64,000 bases of DNA from Polyodon spathula (GCF_017654505.1 NC_054559.1:8259781-8323780); one strand, 5' to 3'; shown: positions 34,504 through 49,057, counted from the first letter of the stretch. The notes: generated from the sequence alone by a model not told the origin. Numbers and translations: made by a program.

Positions 34504-36099
34504 CAGTGCCTATAGAAAGTCCATACCACCTTGAACTTTTTTTTCACATTTTGTTGTGTCAGTGCCTCAGTTTCATGCATTTAAATGAGGATTTTTTCCA
34601 CTTATCTACACACACCATACTCCACACTGTTAAGGGGAAAAAAGTTTTTATTGAGAAGAAAATTGTATATTAAAAATGCAAAACTGAAAGATCATAATTG
34701 ATAAGTCTTCACCCCCCTGAGTTAATACTTGGTGGAAGCACCTCTGGCAGCAATTACAGCTGTGAGTCTGTTGGGATAGGTCTCTACCAACTTTGCACAC
34801 CTAGATTTGGCAATATTTGATTATTCTTTTTACAAAACTGTTCAAGCTCTGTCAAGTCCCTTGGGGAGCATTGATGGACAGCAATCTTCAAGTAATGCCA
34901 CAAATTTCCGATTGAATTTAGGTCAGGCTCTGACTGGGCCACTCAAGGACATGTAACTTTTTGTTCCTTAGCCACTCAAGTGTAGCTTTGGCTGTGTGCT
35001 TTTGGTCGTTGTCATGCTGAAAGGTGAACTTCCGTCCCAGTTTCAGCTCTCTTGCAGAGGGCAGCAGGTTTTCATCAAGGACTTCTCTGTACTTTGCGCC
35101 ATTCATTTTCCTTTCTATCCTGACAAGTGCCCCAGTCCCTGCCAATGAGACTCATCCCCATAACATGATGCTGCCACCACCATGCTTCACAGTAGGGATG
35201 GTGTTCTTTGGGTGATGCGCTGTGTTGGGTTTGCGTCAAACATTTAGGCCAAGAAGTTCCATTTTAGTTTCGTCAGACCAGAAAAGTTTTTGCCACATGG
35301 CTACAGAATTTAGAGTGTTTTTTTGCATACTTCAAACAGGATTCAAGGTGAGCTTTCTTGAGTAATGGCTTCCTTCTTGCCACCCTACCATACAGGCCAG
35401 ATTTGTGCTTGGGATATTGTTGTCACATGCACACTTTGACCAGTAATGTCCATACAAGCCTGTAGCTCTTGTAAAGTTGCCATTGGCCTCATGGTAGCCT
35501 CTCTGATCAATCTCCTTCTTGCTTGGTCATCAAGTTTGAGGGTCGGCCTGATCTAGGTAGGATCTTGGTGGTGCCATACACCTTGCACTTCATCTTGACC
35601 TTGCTCGAAAGGATATTCAAGGCCTTTGATATTTTTTTATACCCATTCCCTGATCTGTGCCTTTCAACAACTTTGTCCCAGAGTTCTTTTGAAAGCGCCT
35701 TGATGCTCATGGTTGAGTCTTTGCTTTGAAATGGACTACCCAGCAAAAGGAACCTACATGAACTGCTGAATTTATCCTGAAATCATGTGAAACACTACAA
35801 TTTAACACAGGTGGAGGCCACTTAACTTGATGTGTGATTTTGAAGGTGATTGGTTACACCTGAGCTAATTTAGGATTGCTATTACAAGGGGGGTGGACAC
35901 TTGGACCAACCAAGCTATTTCAGTTTTTATTTTTAATTAAGTTTCTACAAATTTCTAGAATATTTTTTTCACTTGGAAGTTGTGGGGTAGGATGTGTAGA
36001 TAAATGAAAAAAAAAATAGTTTAATACATTTTAATAACAAGCTGGAGACACCAAAAGGTGAACATTTTGAAAGGGGGTGTAGAATGTCTATAGGCACAG
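34504..36099 (-). mobile_element. Tc1/mariner-type DNA transposon, ends preserved, transposase broken
   Basis: The left end cagtgcctatagaaagtc mirrors the right end ...gtctataggcacag as a terminal inverted repeat. TA lies on each side (34502-34503 and 36100-36101), the target-site duplication of this superfamily. At 1596 bp it is the usual Tc1 length. Minus-strand translation shows the N-terminal helix-turn-helix region (SKELWDKVVERHRSGNGYK, GRPSNLMTKQ) and a piece of the DDE catalytic domain ([18 protein letters not shown]). These are separated by stops and frameshifts, so it is not autonomous. It lies about 0.4 kb downstream of lfng. Confidence 0.9.
34918..35746 (-). pseudogene. Tc1-like transposase pseudogene
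   Basis: Two open blocks remain. 35746-35507 encodes a paired-like DNA-binding N-terminus beginning near MSIKALSKELWDKVVERH. 35145-34918 encodes part of the DDE domain with the FQHDND aspartate block. The stretch between (about 35150-35500) has lost its frame, though Tc1-like pieces such as the GGGSIMLWG region can still be seen. The C-terminal third, down to about 34720, is also interrupted by stops. Confidence 0.85.
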
Positions 36100-37735
36100 T
36101 ATAACAGTGAGTTAGGATTTTTAACCAGAATAAACATGTAATAAAACATAGTAAAGCATAGGTATGCATAGTAAACAATAGCAAGCTATGGTGAAGCACA
36201 TTAATGCCTACAGCAACCCGGGGCAAACTGGTAAATGCATAGTATAATCATGGGAAAAGCATGGGAAAACTACAACAGTACCATGGTAAACTTTTATAAG
36301 TGAATGTGCAGTACATAAGACAGATGAAAGGTGTGGTAAACTGTTGTCTTTGTAATCCTAAAGCATTCTTTGCAAATATAAATAGAAGAACAAGGAGAGT
36401 TTCAAACAAAAACAAAACAAAGGACTTTCCATTGCTAGGTTTTCAACATTCAGCATTGCTACTACCCCATTCTCTACAGGCTGGCCACGTATTGAAGCAT
36501 ATTTCTTGGTACACTTTTTTAAAGATCCTCCCACTCACACATGACATTGGTTTCTATAGGGATCGAGCTAACGATTTTAGTTTTTCATTTCCAAGGAACA
36601 CCAAGTAGAACAGCCCCCTTGTCTAGCATAGCTTAGACAGGAAATTCACTGAATTGGTCACAGAGGTTTGGATTCAGCCTGACCAGCTGTGCTCAAATGC
36701 AAACCCATGACCTTCACCTCAGTATGCTATTTTACTAATGCAATATACCAATGACTGTGCTCAGTACCCACCAGAATATCACTTCCCTCCAGCCAGCCTT
36801 GATAACAGCTACACTCTTTTTGCAGAGCTCATGTTGTAACAGGACCTGGATGCATTGTACCACTGCAGAGTCATGTAAACCACATAAAAAATTTAAATAA
36901 AAACAATTTAAAAATTGTTTGTTTTAATTAAATTATCTTGTTCTCAACTTTTTGGTTTTATTTGTATAATAAAAAAGACTGTTACAGAACATATAGGTAT
37001 TCTCTGGCAGATGTTTAGGAGCTAGTGGTGGTTCTCAATAATACATTTTAATACATTTCTGGCAATTAACACACTATAAAGTTTGAATAAATTCCAATTC
37101 AATTTAAAATCTGTTTATTTTGGGGCTCATTTGTGGCAGTAAATCGTATATTTTGGAAACAACTTTCTCAGGAGATGAGTTTTCTATAACACGTCAGTGA
37201 TCTTAATCACTCAGTAGCATAAACATAATTTAAACACGGCGCTCAACCTCAAAGGTTAAGAATCTTAATATCAACTGGTTTGCATTATATTAGCATGTGT
37301 ATGATAATGAAGTTCACAACACTGTATTAAGCATGATTAACAGTCTGATGTGTCAGACTTCTTCCCAGCTGGCCTGCCTCACCCAGTCTCCAGTCTGTTT
37401 CAATGCATGTGTGAACATGTTGATGAGACTGAGGAGAACATGAAGTAAATACAGTTAAGGAGGTCAGTGACCGTTGCAGACACAATTAAAGAACGAAAAT
37501 GCAAAACCTACCCAAATTAGAATGACTTAAGGGCTAACGTTTTATTGTATATGAAAAAAAAAAATACAATGTGCCCTGCTGAGACAAGTATAAGACAGAA
37601 TATTGCTAACTGTTCCAAAAGTTCTTAATGAAGTTTGCCATGTAGATCATAATCTCTCTTCCACACAAGCTGTAACTGACAGTGCCTGAGCTAATTTTGA
37701 AAACCATGATACTAGTCTTTGTTTTAATGTATAAA

Positions 37736-37738
<3 letters not shown>

Positions 37739-37806
<68 letters not shown>
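37739..37806. repeat. (TA)n microsatellite
   Basis: 68 bp of pure TA alternation. Confidence 0.95.
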
Positions 37807-37809
<3 letters not shown>

Positions 37810-40800
37810 AAGGCAAGGAAAAGTTGAAAGAAATGATGAAAGCCTACAAAAAAAAGGGGCTTGTGACCCAATAAGGGCTATAAAGAACTCATCTATCATT
37901 GTACTTCATACTACACAGTCACATATTTGTGAGTAACAGAATCCACCACTAAGTCTATAAAATGTCTCTTAAAATGCACCGTTAAACACCACAAACCTGG
38001 AATTTGTCTTTCTTGCAACATTTTGCTGTAAAAAGAACCATTTCCTCTTTCCAGAAGAGCATGTGTTTGCAGCTGTTTCATACCGCAAAGCAATCCAGAC
38101 TTTGTTAAGTGAGCTACAGTAAGAGCAACGAATTAAAGTTCCAAACCCTCAAAGCCTTTGTGAGTTGTTGTTTACTCTTTTTAGAAGCACATTGCACCCA
38201 CAGCTGGTTATTAGTCAGCTAATTGAAATACCTTGTTTGAAACCACAAGCAGCTGGATTATAGAAGGCGAGCGTGTTGGGGCTGGGCACGCCATCCCCAT
38301 TGTTTCCATTTTTAAAAGTTTTTTTTTTTTTTATGTTGGTCAGGAAGTTTAAACTACACTAGTGGTTTTTATTCATTGTTACAAATAGTTTAAAACACAG
38401 ACCAGAAATAATTTTTGTTGTCAGGACACAATACCTATTCTGAGGAAATTTGCTAGTTGTGCCCTGCTTTACATGATATAAACCAACAAACACTGGATAT
38501 CTAATACATTCACATTGTTCAGAACACTGCATACAATACTAGTGTCACATGTTTATGTATTACTCGTATAGCTTCCCTTTTGATCATGTAGTGACACACA
38601 CCAAGTGGAAATATTTGTCTGGTTGAAAACAAAAATGTATAAATCGAATGCAAGATATAATTAGCAAATGCTGTGAACCCTTTCTTTTTCAAAGGCTAAC
38701 ATACAGAGTCTTTTCAATCACTAATCCTCTCGCTGTGGCTTAGAAGAAAAGCAGTTCACCAATAGTGTCTTTTGGAGGCGCTGAGCAAAGCAAAGTACAA
38801 GTGTAATGGTAAGAAAGCATTTCATTTTAAGGCATACCTTTTAAATACATTTTGTAACAATGAAGAAAGACAGTAAGATGAGGAACACTTACTTATAAGT
38901 TCAACTTTTCGTTTACAATAAGTAACTTCTTAATGTTTAAACATTTTTGACGACACACTAATAGCATTCCTGATTCAAGTCCTCTTAAGCTGAAGGAATA
39001 ACAAGCCACTTTGTGGCATGGAATTTGGTTTCAGGCCACTTCATGGCACACCAGTGGAGACTTGGGATTTGATACTTGGGAAAGTTGTCTCAAACTAGGT
39101 TCCCCTAGTCTCCTGTACCCAGGTTTCAAGCCACTGTTCCTGAAAAAGTGGCTTTATATTCCTTCCACTTAATGGTCACATGTGTTAAGTGGCAAATTTT
39201 TCATCAGATAAAGGTATAACAGGAAAGGCATTTGGGGTTATACAAATACCATTCAAATGGATTAAAGTAATGTAGACTTGCATTTCTTTGAGTCTTGGAA
39301 AATATTTTCCTGGCTCCTACTGCTTGTTTTGGCATGCTTTATAAATATACCTTACTTATATATGCAAGATAATTAAGGGAAGTATTTTGAGCTAGCCCCA
39401 GGCATTACACTCAGTTCATACACTTCCATTAGTGTTATATGTACTTACAGCAGATAAACACATATCGTACCGATACGTAACGAAATAAACAAGAATTATA
39501 TTGTGTTTGATAATAAAGAAGTTCTGTTTTTTTATGTTTGGAGACCAAGGGTGACAGACTCACTGTTACAGAGAACTGTATAAATTAAAGGTGATCTTAT
39601 TTTGACAAACCAAATGCAGTATTTAGATTTTGTGCCTTCAATAATCTCAGTTGATTTCAAGTTAATCTATGAATACAAGTATGTGCAGGTTTTGTGTTCT
39701 GTGTACTTTTATTGACAGAGAAACATCATGCCATTTAAAACAAAACAAACATTTTATTGTGATCACAAAATACATTAGGTAATCTTAAAAAAGTGCTCAC
39801 TCTGTGCCCTTGTATGTTCTGAACCACTTTCAATACACATCACCAGCACCCTATATAGAAAGAACAAAACCCATAGCTTTCAGATAACCTGTGTTTAATT
39901 TATCTGCAGGCTAATACTGATAAAACAAAATGTATACTGTATAATAAATTGTATTCTATAAACTATTGACTGTATCTAGTGCTGCGGTTGGCATGAAAGG
40001 ACTGGGTTTCAGGGCAAAATTGTGTCGTGCAGTTATTTCTTTACCACCAGGGAGCCCAGGTACTGAGAGCTCCACACAGTGGTCAGGTAAAGGGAATATA
40101 TCTGTGACATAGACCTTGCAAATAAATCACATATTTGAGAATGCACTTTGTGGGAGAAATCACTGATAATTGAGATATTTCCACAAGTAAGGTTTCACCA
40201 GAGATGCCTTCGGATTTGAGAGCTAGTAAGGGCCCTCAGCAGAAGCACACCACTTCACTCCACTCCATTAAGGGGTTATGAGACCTGGTTGCTTATTACT
40301 GTTACTATGGTGATTAACAGAGAAGATATTTTGACATATTCTGACATGGAGGCACTATGTGAACCCACAACTTCACCAGTCAAAAGCACCATTACACACC
40401 ACCAAGACAGGAATATTTTTTAATATTGCATATCCAACATTTTCTAGACTATGGTGACCCAAAACCATAGAACATACTCTAGTAAACCCCCCCAAAACAC
40501 AGACTAGTCTCCCATCACATACTGTTGAAATGGCAAAAGAGTTGTTCTAGAATAAAAAGGAAAGACTGTTTGAATGTGGTGAAAAAAGGAATCAGATAAG
40601 ACTCTCTGGCAGTTAGCAGCTTTTAAGACTGTGTTAACGCATCCTTTTTAGGGTGCACCATGTCTGACGTGTTGCACAGGAAATGCTTAAAATGTGAAAA
40701 ATTGAAGGGGAAATTTCTGTGGGTGTTTCTTTTTATGTTTTACTCATGGCTTGATATAACATGCTGGTAACAATAATCTAGCATGTGAAATGTTTGGCAC

Positions 40801-43800
40801 TGCAACATCAAGCATCAATAAGCAACTGATTAATCTGACCTCACTGATACTTTTGTGCTAACTGGAAACACTTAGTAAATATGTTTAACAGTAGTGTAAC
40901 ATTAAATTTGATTCCAGGAAAAGCATAGATACTTCACCCTTTAACATTTTGGACAGCCTATTGTACGACATTATTTTGCTTTAAGATTAAAACAGACACC
41001 TGCGACACGGTCAACAAGAACATTCGGATTGCCTATTTAATTTTGGTATCATATTAAAAAGCCTGTGAGACCATCTCTCTGGCTGTCGAGCAGAGATCCA
41101 CATCCTGTTAAATGATTATAATGAAGCCATTATTCTAAACAGCTTAGGTGATGCTCATTGGGTTCTGGATGAATGCACTTCAGGGGAAGGGTGAATGGAA
41201 AATTGCCAGGGGAGTCTGCTGATAATATTTGGCAGGTATTGACAGAAGTGGAGGTCAAAGTTACTCCAAGCATGCCAAGGGCAATGGGTCGACTGCAAAG
41301 CATATGGAAGCACCAGCAGTAGCAATCACACAGAAAACACTTCCAGTATGAAAACCAGGGTTCCATTCTGAATGGAGTTCTTATTTCAGAGTACAGGATG
41401 CACTCTGATGCTGATCTTGTTTTAAGTTTGTTTTGGACAATTAATAAAAAAAAAAAAAAAAAAAAAAAAAGCCAAACAGCAAATTCAAGTACACCCTAAT
41501 TTAATAACTCAAAACAGATTACTAGCATTTTCCCATGCTAATTAAAAGAGACATTAGGTGCCTGATAAATAGCAGAACAATGGTATGATTTTGTAACACT
41601 CAGGTATTAGGAAAAATCTGTGGGTGTATGCTGCAGCTGTCTAGAGGTCTCCTTTCGGGCTGAGAAAACAGACATTCCTCAAATTGCTGGTGGACTGCAG
41701 GGCCAGAGTGCCTTGTGCTGTGTCACTGAGACACCCTGCACTGCAGAATGGAATCTCAAAGTGAACAACAGTCTGCAAGCAAAGCATTTGGCATTAACCA
41801 CGGTGGCGTATCCATGCATCCTGGAGAGCGCGTCGTTAGCAACTGGACAGTCAGTCCCTAATCTCCGTGAACTTCTTAAGGTTTGTGTATACAGATCACA
41901 TTTAAAGTGATAACATTGAAAGAGCGCAGTCACGCCCGCCATGCTAAATGGATTGCCAGTAGCCTGAGATCAGATGTCGTTTGGGATCAGATCAAAAGAA
42001 ATGTGAGCAGCAGACTTTCACATTTACCAATGCTGCTGTACGTTGCTGTCACCTGCAACACGTTGCAGTAGAAAGGAATCACTTTGAGATCAGGGTCAAG
42101 TTATTAATCATGTTTTATTTGATGCTTTGTTAGATAGGCATCTCTTTTTATATGGCTTATTCTCAGTTCAGCAGTGCTTAAAGTAATTAAATCATCTAAA
42201 ATTTACCAATATTTCCAAGAACAATGAGCAATTCTCAGGCAGTCGCAGTTCTTTCTTTGCAGGTACTCAGCCATTAAAGATGCTTTGTCAACTCCCTTAT
42301 ATATACCCAAGATGTGCTCTTTTACCCTCTTAACTCTACAGGCTGAAGTGTTTCCTCAACACAAACGAGTCAAGGAGGTTTTAAATATTCATGTACCAAT
42401 TGCATGTTCAGAAAATGACTGCAATTTCCCATGCACAGGTACTGTAGTTAGAGTAGAGCATGTGCAAGTGTGTTCAAAAGAAGAAATAAGTAATTTAGTT
42501 TTAAGTTTGAGATTTTTTGCTGGCCTTGCTCATATTTAGTTATTTGCATAAAATTTGCGCCTATAGATCTCTAAAGATTATTTGGATTATCCCTGTAGCC
42601 ACCATTCACAATACTGTATATTACACTTGTAGATGCTGTCTTGCAACCAGTGAGAAACTGTGCTCAGGGTCTCTGCCAAGCAAACTGCTAGTCTGTGAAG
42701 AGGAGGGTTCACACTGTGACACATTTACAGTTCTAGTTGTGCAAGACCTGTGAAAGCTTGCAACTAGGGGTTTGCACATTCTCACATACTGACACTGTTT
42801 GGGGAGTTTTTCAGTCCTTTTGGTAATGCCAGAGATCTATTGATAATCCTTCTCATGTTTCAATATTTGAGAAATTTCCCCTAATGTCATCAAATGGGGA
42901 AAACCATCTTTTGTTGTAAAGAGTATGTCATGATTTTTGCCTCAAGGAGTTCTGTATGGGTCACCTGACCGTTAGACTTGGTAACAGTAAAAAAATGTGT
43001 TGCATGTCTTTATGCAGGGAGTGCAGAGAGGCTTAGGCGAGCCATTGCTATGGTTTTGTAGTGTGCTCTTTCACAAACAGGCATGGCATTGACACGTCTA
43101 TGTCTGATACAGTATTTTTTTTTTATACCCCTTTTTGTTGAATGCATCAACATTAAGTCACTTTGCCTTCTTCGGTTGCCAAGTCAGAAGCCACTGCCAC
43201 CACATCCTGGCTGCGTCAGTTCCCCATCTCCACTGCCAGAAGAGCTTACTGATGTATCACTGAAAGGACACAACATGCCCACACGGTAAGACACAGCCAG
43301 TCAGGGAGTCAGCCAGGGCTTCATATTCAGACTGTCAACGTCAAATCACAGTGTTTGCCTGCCTCACACATTGATTCTTCTCAGACAGCCGGATAGATGT
43401 TGTACCCTCCCCAGCATGTAACTTGGCAAAACCATGAGAAATTGGATGAATTAATCAAATAGCACCACCCTGCCCTGTTTTGTTTGTATATTAAAGATTC
43501 CAAAGGGACATAATTTCACTTAGTCAGCACTTAGAAAAACACCTTGTTCTGTTTCTAAGCCAATTCAATTAGAAAGTTCGGTTTTATGGACATGCAAAAA
43601 CATGTGGTTCACATATTTGGATGTTTAAGAAAAGCTTTAGCTATCTGAAGGCAAAAGAGCAGTAATAAGGACTATTCCTTTCTCTTGACCAATTGAGTAG
43701 GTCTTTTGTTTTTAAAAAGATGACCATGTAACCTTGTTGATCGGTTTACTTTAGTCATGCTGGCAAATATAATTGGGGTTTTGTCCCTTTAAATGTATGT

Positions 43801-44380
43801 TTTAACTATATGAAACAGCTCTCAAACTCTCAAAAAAATACCAATGAACTGCAATATCAAACATGCCGCAAATGTAACTTTTTATCTTTTCAGGTGAAAA
43901 AGTGTTGAGTTGTGTGTTCAAGCAGGCCCAGTTTTCCTGTAGCATTTCCATCTGAATGGAGAGAGGAGGCAGCAGGAGAGAAGTTAACACTCCTGCCCTC
44001 CCTGTGGCACAATTCAATACCAAACTGGTTTCCATGGCAGAAAAAAAAGGGGGGCAGGGATTTGCGGGGTTAGTTATTTCTTTCTCTTTTCACTCATCCT
44101 TTTTCATTGTAAGTTAGGTGCGTTAATGAAATCTCTGGGGTGTGAATAAAAGGGACATGGACAGTGAGAATACAGCTGCCACCTTTGTATAACACCCTTT
44201 AGAGAAGACAACCAGGCACGTCTCCTTGACTCCCTGTGCGTCAGAATGTCTGACACAACTAGGCTGGCAGCTGCTAATGCTGCAAAGGCTGAATAAAAAT
44301 AATAAGCCATACGTAGTTATTTGCTTCTTTAGTCTTGTATTGGAGGGAAGTCATATTAAACAAAAAAACTAGAATGTCAG

Positions 44381-44406
44381 ATATATATATATATATATAT
44401 ATATAT

Positions 44407-44472
<66 letters not shown>
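44381..44472. repeat. (AT)n microsatellite
   Basis: About 92 bp of AT with a single GAT interruption near 44408. Confidence 0.95.
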
Positions 44473-44474
<2 letters not shown>

Positions 44475-47400
44475 CAGCATTTTTTTTGGGGTCTTTTAAT
44501 ATGGTTATCCACATGGCCACAACTTACAAATTCTGTTTTTCTTGTAGTCCTAAGAAAAAAACTTATTTCAAGATGCTGGAGCGACTCAGTTTTTATGCTT
44601 TGACTGATTAGGCATAGATATAAGATAATACAATCAATCAATATATGCATTTATTTGTGTCTAAATGATGGACTACAGCAGTGATCACCCTCTCACCCTA
44701 CCAAATATTTTTCAGGTTAACTCCACAATGAGATGTCAGCAGACTTAATCTCGTTTCTTGGAAGTTGCTTTTTGTAGTTGTTTTTTTTTTTGTTCTAGGA
44801 ATTTTTGACAGAAAGCATAACCAGGAATACCCCTTGGATCAAACCCAGTATCCCAGAGAGGAGCATTATTCTGTTTTTGCTTTACTTTTGTTGGTTTGGT
44901 TTGTACACTCCCAAAAACAGGGGGGAGTTCAAAGCGATCACCTCTCACCACCACTAACACAAACCCCATCTGAATAAATCTGTCAGACAGCCACATATGG
45001 TATTTTGTTTATCTAAAAGTCTGATGCCTCTGTGGGCCCCTGAACCCTTGTTGAAAGATTTCTCGATCTGTCCCCGATGCTTGGAAGGGATCCAAACCCA
45101 TATAAAGACAGATTTTGAACTTTCCTATGACAGTTTTTGCTTTCAAACAGATTCTCTCACTGACCCATTAGTCATGGCTTAACAAACCCAGTAAAAGACT
45201 GGTTACAGTGTTAAGAGTCCACTTTGAGGGTCACTGACTTGGCCCTCATTCATAAATGCAGGTTTGCACGTATAAACCCATAATGTATTTTAGTATATTA
45301 AACAGTTTCCAACAATCCTATAAACAGCAGTTAAATATGTTAAGTATATGTGTACTGTAGTCCTTTCTGTAGAACTTTCATATAATACTTTGAATACAAG
45401 CAGCATTTGGATCTGAAGTCATAAACATCACATTACAGGTTGATGTTGTGCAACTTGATTTGATTCCTGATTTTATATCCAAGCCTGAGAAGTGCAGTCA
45501 GCAGAAAACAGTTTTTTGAAGATGTTAAGCAAGATTGATGTACCATTATTATTAATTTGTGTACCATTGTTCCGTGGCACACAGTGCTGTAGAACGACAG
45601 GATGTGCACTAAGCTAAGTTCAAGTTAGCTTTGCAAGAAGATAAATGGAATCATTGCCAATTTGTTGCTGGCTACTGCATGCCGAATGTAACAAGGAAAA
45701 GAGCTCCTGGTCCGGGAGGCCTGCCCCTACTCCCGTTCCAGCATGCTTAGTTTCTAAAAGGATCCATAACGTTTCCATTGTTTGATACCGAGAAGGGGGG
45801 AATATTGGATTTCCTGCAAAATACAGATGTGTGAAATTTCAACAGAATCAACATTCGTCTCAAATTAACTTGTTTTTTATAGTCTGTAGGCTCCTGAGAC
45901 TTCAGCAAGCTGAAGCTGCATGTGAAAAAAGTATTCACAATAAATGAAGTTGGCAATGGTTTTTACAATTCTAGCAAGGATGCCATTTAGTCTAGAATGA
46001 ATGTGAAGTTCATTGAGTTAAAAACAATTGTTTAACACAACAAGGAAGTAGTCTTCCATTACCGATAGGTACCACCTATTCTGAAGACTGCCACTTCTAT
46101 CTAAACTAACATTTTCTTTCTGTTTTAACTAGATGAAGATCAAGGTTGTTTGTATCTCTTTTGCAAGTGTTGACTTTCTTGTTGCCAAATTTGGCATTGT
46201 TGAAAATGCAGCATCAGAAATTACTGAAGGCAGCTTAACTTCCAAGGGCATGTGGCCGAGAGAAGAAAAAGCCATGTGAGTGCTGGCCGTCACATCGATC
46301 TGAATGTAACCGAAGTGTCTGTTAAATACCCAAAGTGTTCGCAAACAGGACCCAGGCTTACAGATTCAGCAGCTGTCTGCCTTTAAACAATAGCGCTCCC
46401 CAGGAAAGTGGCAGTATCTCTCTGTCCTGTTTGTGACAACAGCAGTCACTGCAGAGCCTAAGGAAACTGACGTCGCCAGACCCTTAACCTGCCACACAGC
46501 AGACAAACAAAACCGGCCTTCCTCCTGTCAGTCAGGGCTTCAGCGGTGACACTCCAACAAGAGGCAGTCACCACCAGAAAACACCGCTGTCACTCTCTTT
46601 ACTCTGCCTTGGTCCATATCAACAGTCAAATATCCTATGGACCACCTAATTGAACACCCAGTCTGTGGGACCCAATGCAACTTGAGCTTAATAACATTGG
46701 TTTAAATCTGGGTTTAATGCTCTCCAGGGCTTTTAAATCAGGTTCAATCTGCTCTGGTATGATCATTCTGTGGAGTGTTATTTAAATAATGCTGCTTTGA
46801 GCATCAACATAGCAGCTGCTAAAAATAATACATTGGGAATATACATTACAGGTTAGACTGTTCAGATTGTATCTCTCTCTATTTCCCTTTTACAGAGTTC
46901 TTCTGTTTGTTAGCAAATCTCTAATTTCTAAGTAAATCCAATATGTTTTCAGTGTGATGAAGGCCCAAGTCCATCACGTTGACAGCTTAAGGAAACCAGT
47001 GCAGATTCTGTATTATCCCACATCTCAAAGTCATTGTACCAGTGGACTCTGTATATTTGTCTGAACGACAAATTACAACACAGGAGGGATATTAACTTCA
47101 CTTTGTGAGGAGGGACACCTTAAGAAACACACTATGACACACTCAATTAATCAGTGCTTTTTAAATACTGCAGTGTTGCTTGCCTGAATCCTACGGGTGT
47201 ACTGGGGAGAGACAAATAATAACCTGATCAACCTTTTCTTTGCAGCTTTATAGTATACACATTAATTTCATGATTGTTAAAGCCTATATGACAAACGGGT
47301 AAAATTCACAAATGCTTACTATTAGTCCCCTATTTTCCAGCCTGAAATTTGTCTTCTCTCTATGTGCCCCACTTACTCCGTGCTGGGTTGCGATCCCAGC

Positions 47401-48611
47401 TACTTGAAATCGTCAGGCTAGTGGAAGCCAGTTTTATTTAAATACCAGGGTGGCAGGAGTGCAAAACGGTTAGATAATTAGCATTTTTTGTTTGAGTTTT
47501 TACTTTTTGTCTCATGCATGAACTGCTCAGATTACTCTGTGACCATTTATTTAATGTTAATGTAAACTTGAGTTTATTTTGTGATATAGAACGGACACCT
47601 AGCGCCATCTGGTGTTACTTTGAGAAATCAATAGTTTTCTCACAGACAGGCTACACTATAGTAGTCAGCACTCACATCTGACCCTATAAAATGTTGACTT
47701 CAGTGATGGAGTCACTGAAGTCACCCTGCACACACACACATTTCGTACGAAAAGAAAAAAATATGACTTGGGTTTGAGGAACTGTACAGTTTTCTTTCAT
47801 TGAAATGTGTTAACGCACAAGTTGGGCAAATAACACAGCATTAAAAGACAAATGCTTTTTTTTTTTTTTTCAGGGAACACAAAAAAGATACAATGTCAAA
47901 AATACATAGCTGAAAGGACTGTTTTAAAATAAGTAGGCTTCCATGTAGATACACTGTAGTTGGTTTTGTTGGTACAGCACTGTATTTTAAACAGAAGTAC
48001 TATTTTAATTCAGAACGATACGATTCTAAAAATTCACTTGCCAAAGAGATGACACGTGAACTATAATACAGTACATACTTTTAAATCTGGTATGTATTGT
48101 AGCAGTGTGTAAAATTCCGTTAACGACCCAACAGCAAAATGAAATCAAAATGTTACCCATGCACAGAACTGTGTAAAACATAAAATGCAATTTAGTATTT
48201 AAAAAAAAAAACAACCTCCCGCCAGTTTCCATAATTAAAACTGTATCCAAAGTCATTATTCAAAATTGCAGAATATAGTGCTTGATAATGCCCTGATGTC
48301 ACAGTTCACTAGCAAATTAAAATGCACAAAAGCAACTAAAGATGCATCACAGTATCTAAAACTGTTTAATGAATAACTTTTACATTCCTGTGCCTTGTCT
48401 CATGCGTTTTGTTTTCGGAGGAAGCGCTGTGTAAATACAGTGCACAATAAATACAGACTGATTTGCCATCCCAGAAAAGAAAAAAATTAAAATGCGGGCT
48501 GTGACGGTTAAACAAGTCAATTGTAACATTGAAGAGACGGACTTTGGATCAGAAAACTGGTGGCGAAGTCGGAAATCGATCGAATATGATGGGTAAGTGC
48601 ATTAATTTGTT

Positions 48612-48644
<33 letters not shown>

Positions 48645-48656
48645 CACACACACACA
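48612..48656. repeat. (CA)n(TA)n(CA)n compound microsatellite
   Basis: CA units, then TA units, then CA units; it sits just 3' of the donor-like gtaagt at 48594. Confidence 0.95.
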
Positions 48657-48920
48657 TGGGGATTGATTTTATTCTTAATACAAGGATGGTAAAACGCGAC
48701 TGACCTGCATCTGCGTAATGGATATCCGAGTGCTGACTGTATGTGGTGTATGATCGCCCTCTATGGGTGACTACGCAGAACAGCAATTTTTAAATATAAG
48801 GTAAAACTTGTATATTGGGTCTTTTATTTTAACTGTGTATGCAAATATAAGTATAAGCAAAATAACTAATGTTTCTGCTATTAAAACCAGAGGTACACAA
48901 ATGAAAACAAATGCAATGTT

Positions 48921-48943
48921 GGTCTGTTAAGGTAACTTTAATT

Positions 48944-48982
<39 letters not shown>

Positions 48983-49010
48983 ATTGAGGTCTGTTAAGGT
49001 AACTTTAATT

Positions 49011-49052
<42 letters not shown>

Positions 49053-49057
49053 ATTGA
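48921..49057. repeat. Tandem duplication of a 67-70 bp unit with T runs
   Basis: Unit 1 (48921-48987) and unit 2 (48988-49057) are identical except for T-run length. Each reads ggtctgttaaggtaacttta, then a 32-35 base T run, then aaacattga. Confidence 0.92.

Larger units (their letters stand above)
36102..48480. other. Intergenic region between convergent lfng and ttyh3
   Basis: There are TA tracts at 37739-37806 and 44381-44472 and an A run at 41446-41470. No exon of the genes expected between LFNG and TTYH3 in tetrapods was recognised. Complex, low-repeat stretches near 41000-41400 and 46130-46400 might be conserved non-coding DNA. Confidence 0.5.

Noticed and set aside
35024..35215. Plus-strand ORF inside the Tc1-like element
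   Set aside because: It is antisense to the transposase remnant and has no motif.
41620..41942. Overlapping frames on both strands near 41.7 kb as a BRAT1 or IQCE exon
   Set aside because: The peptides share no recognisable blocks with those proteins and no acceptor/donor pair brackets them.
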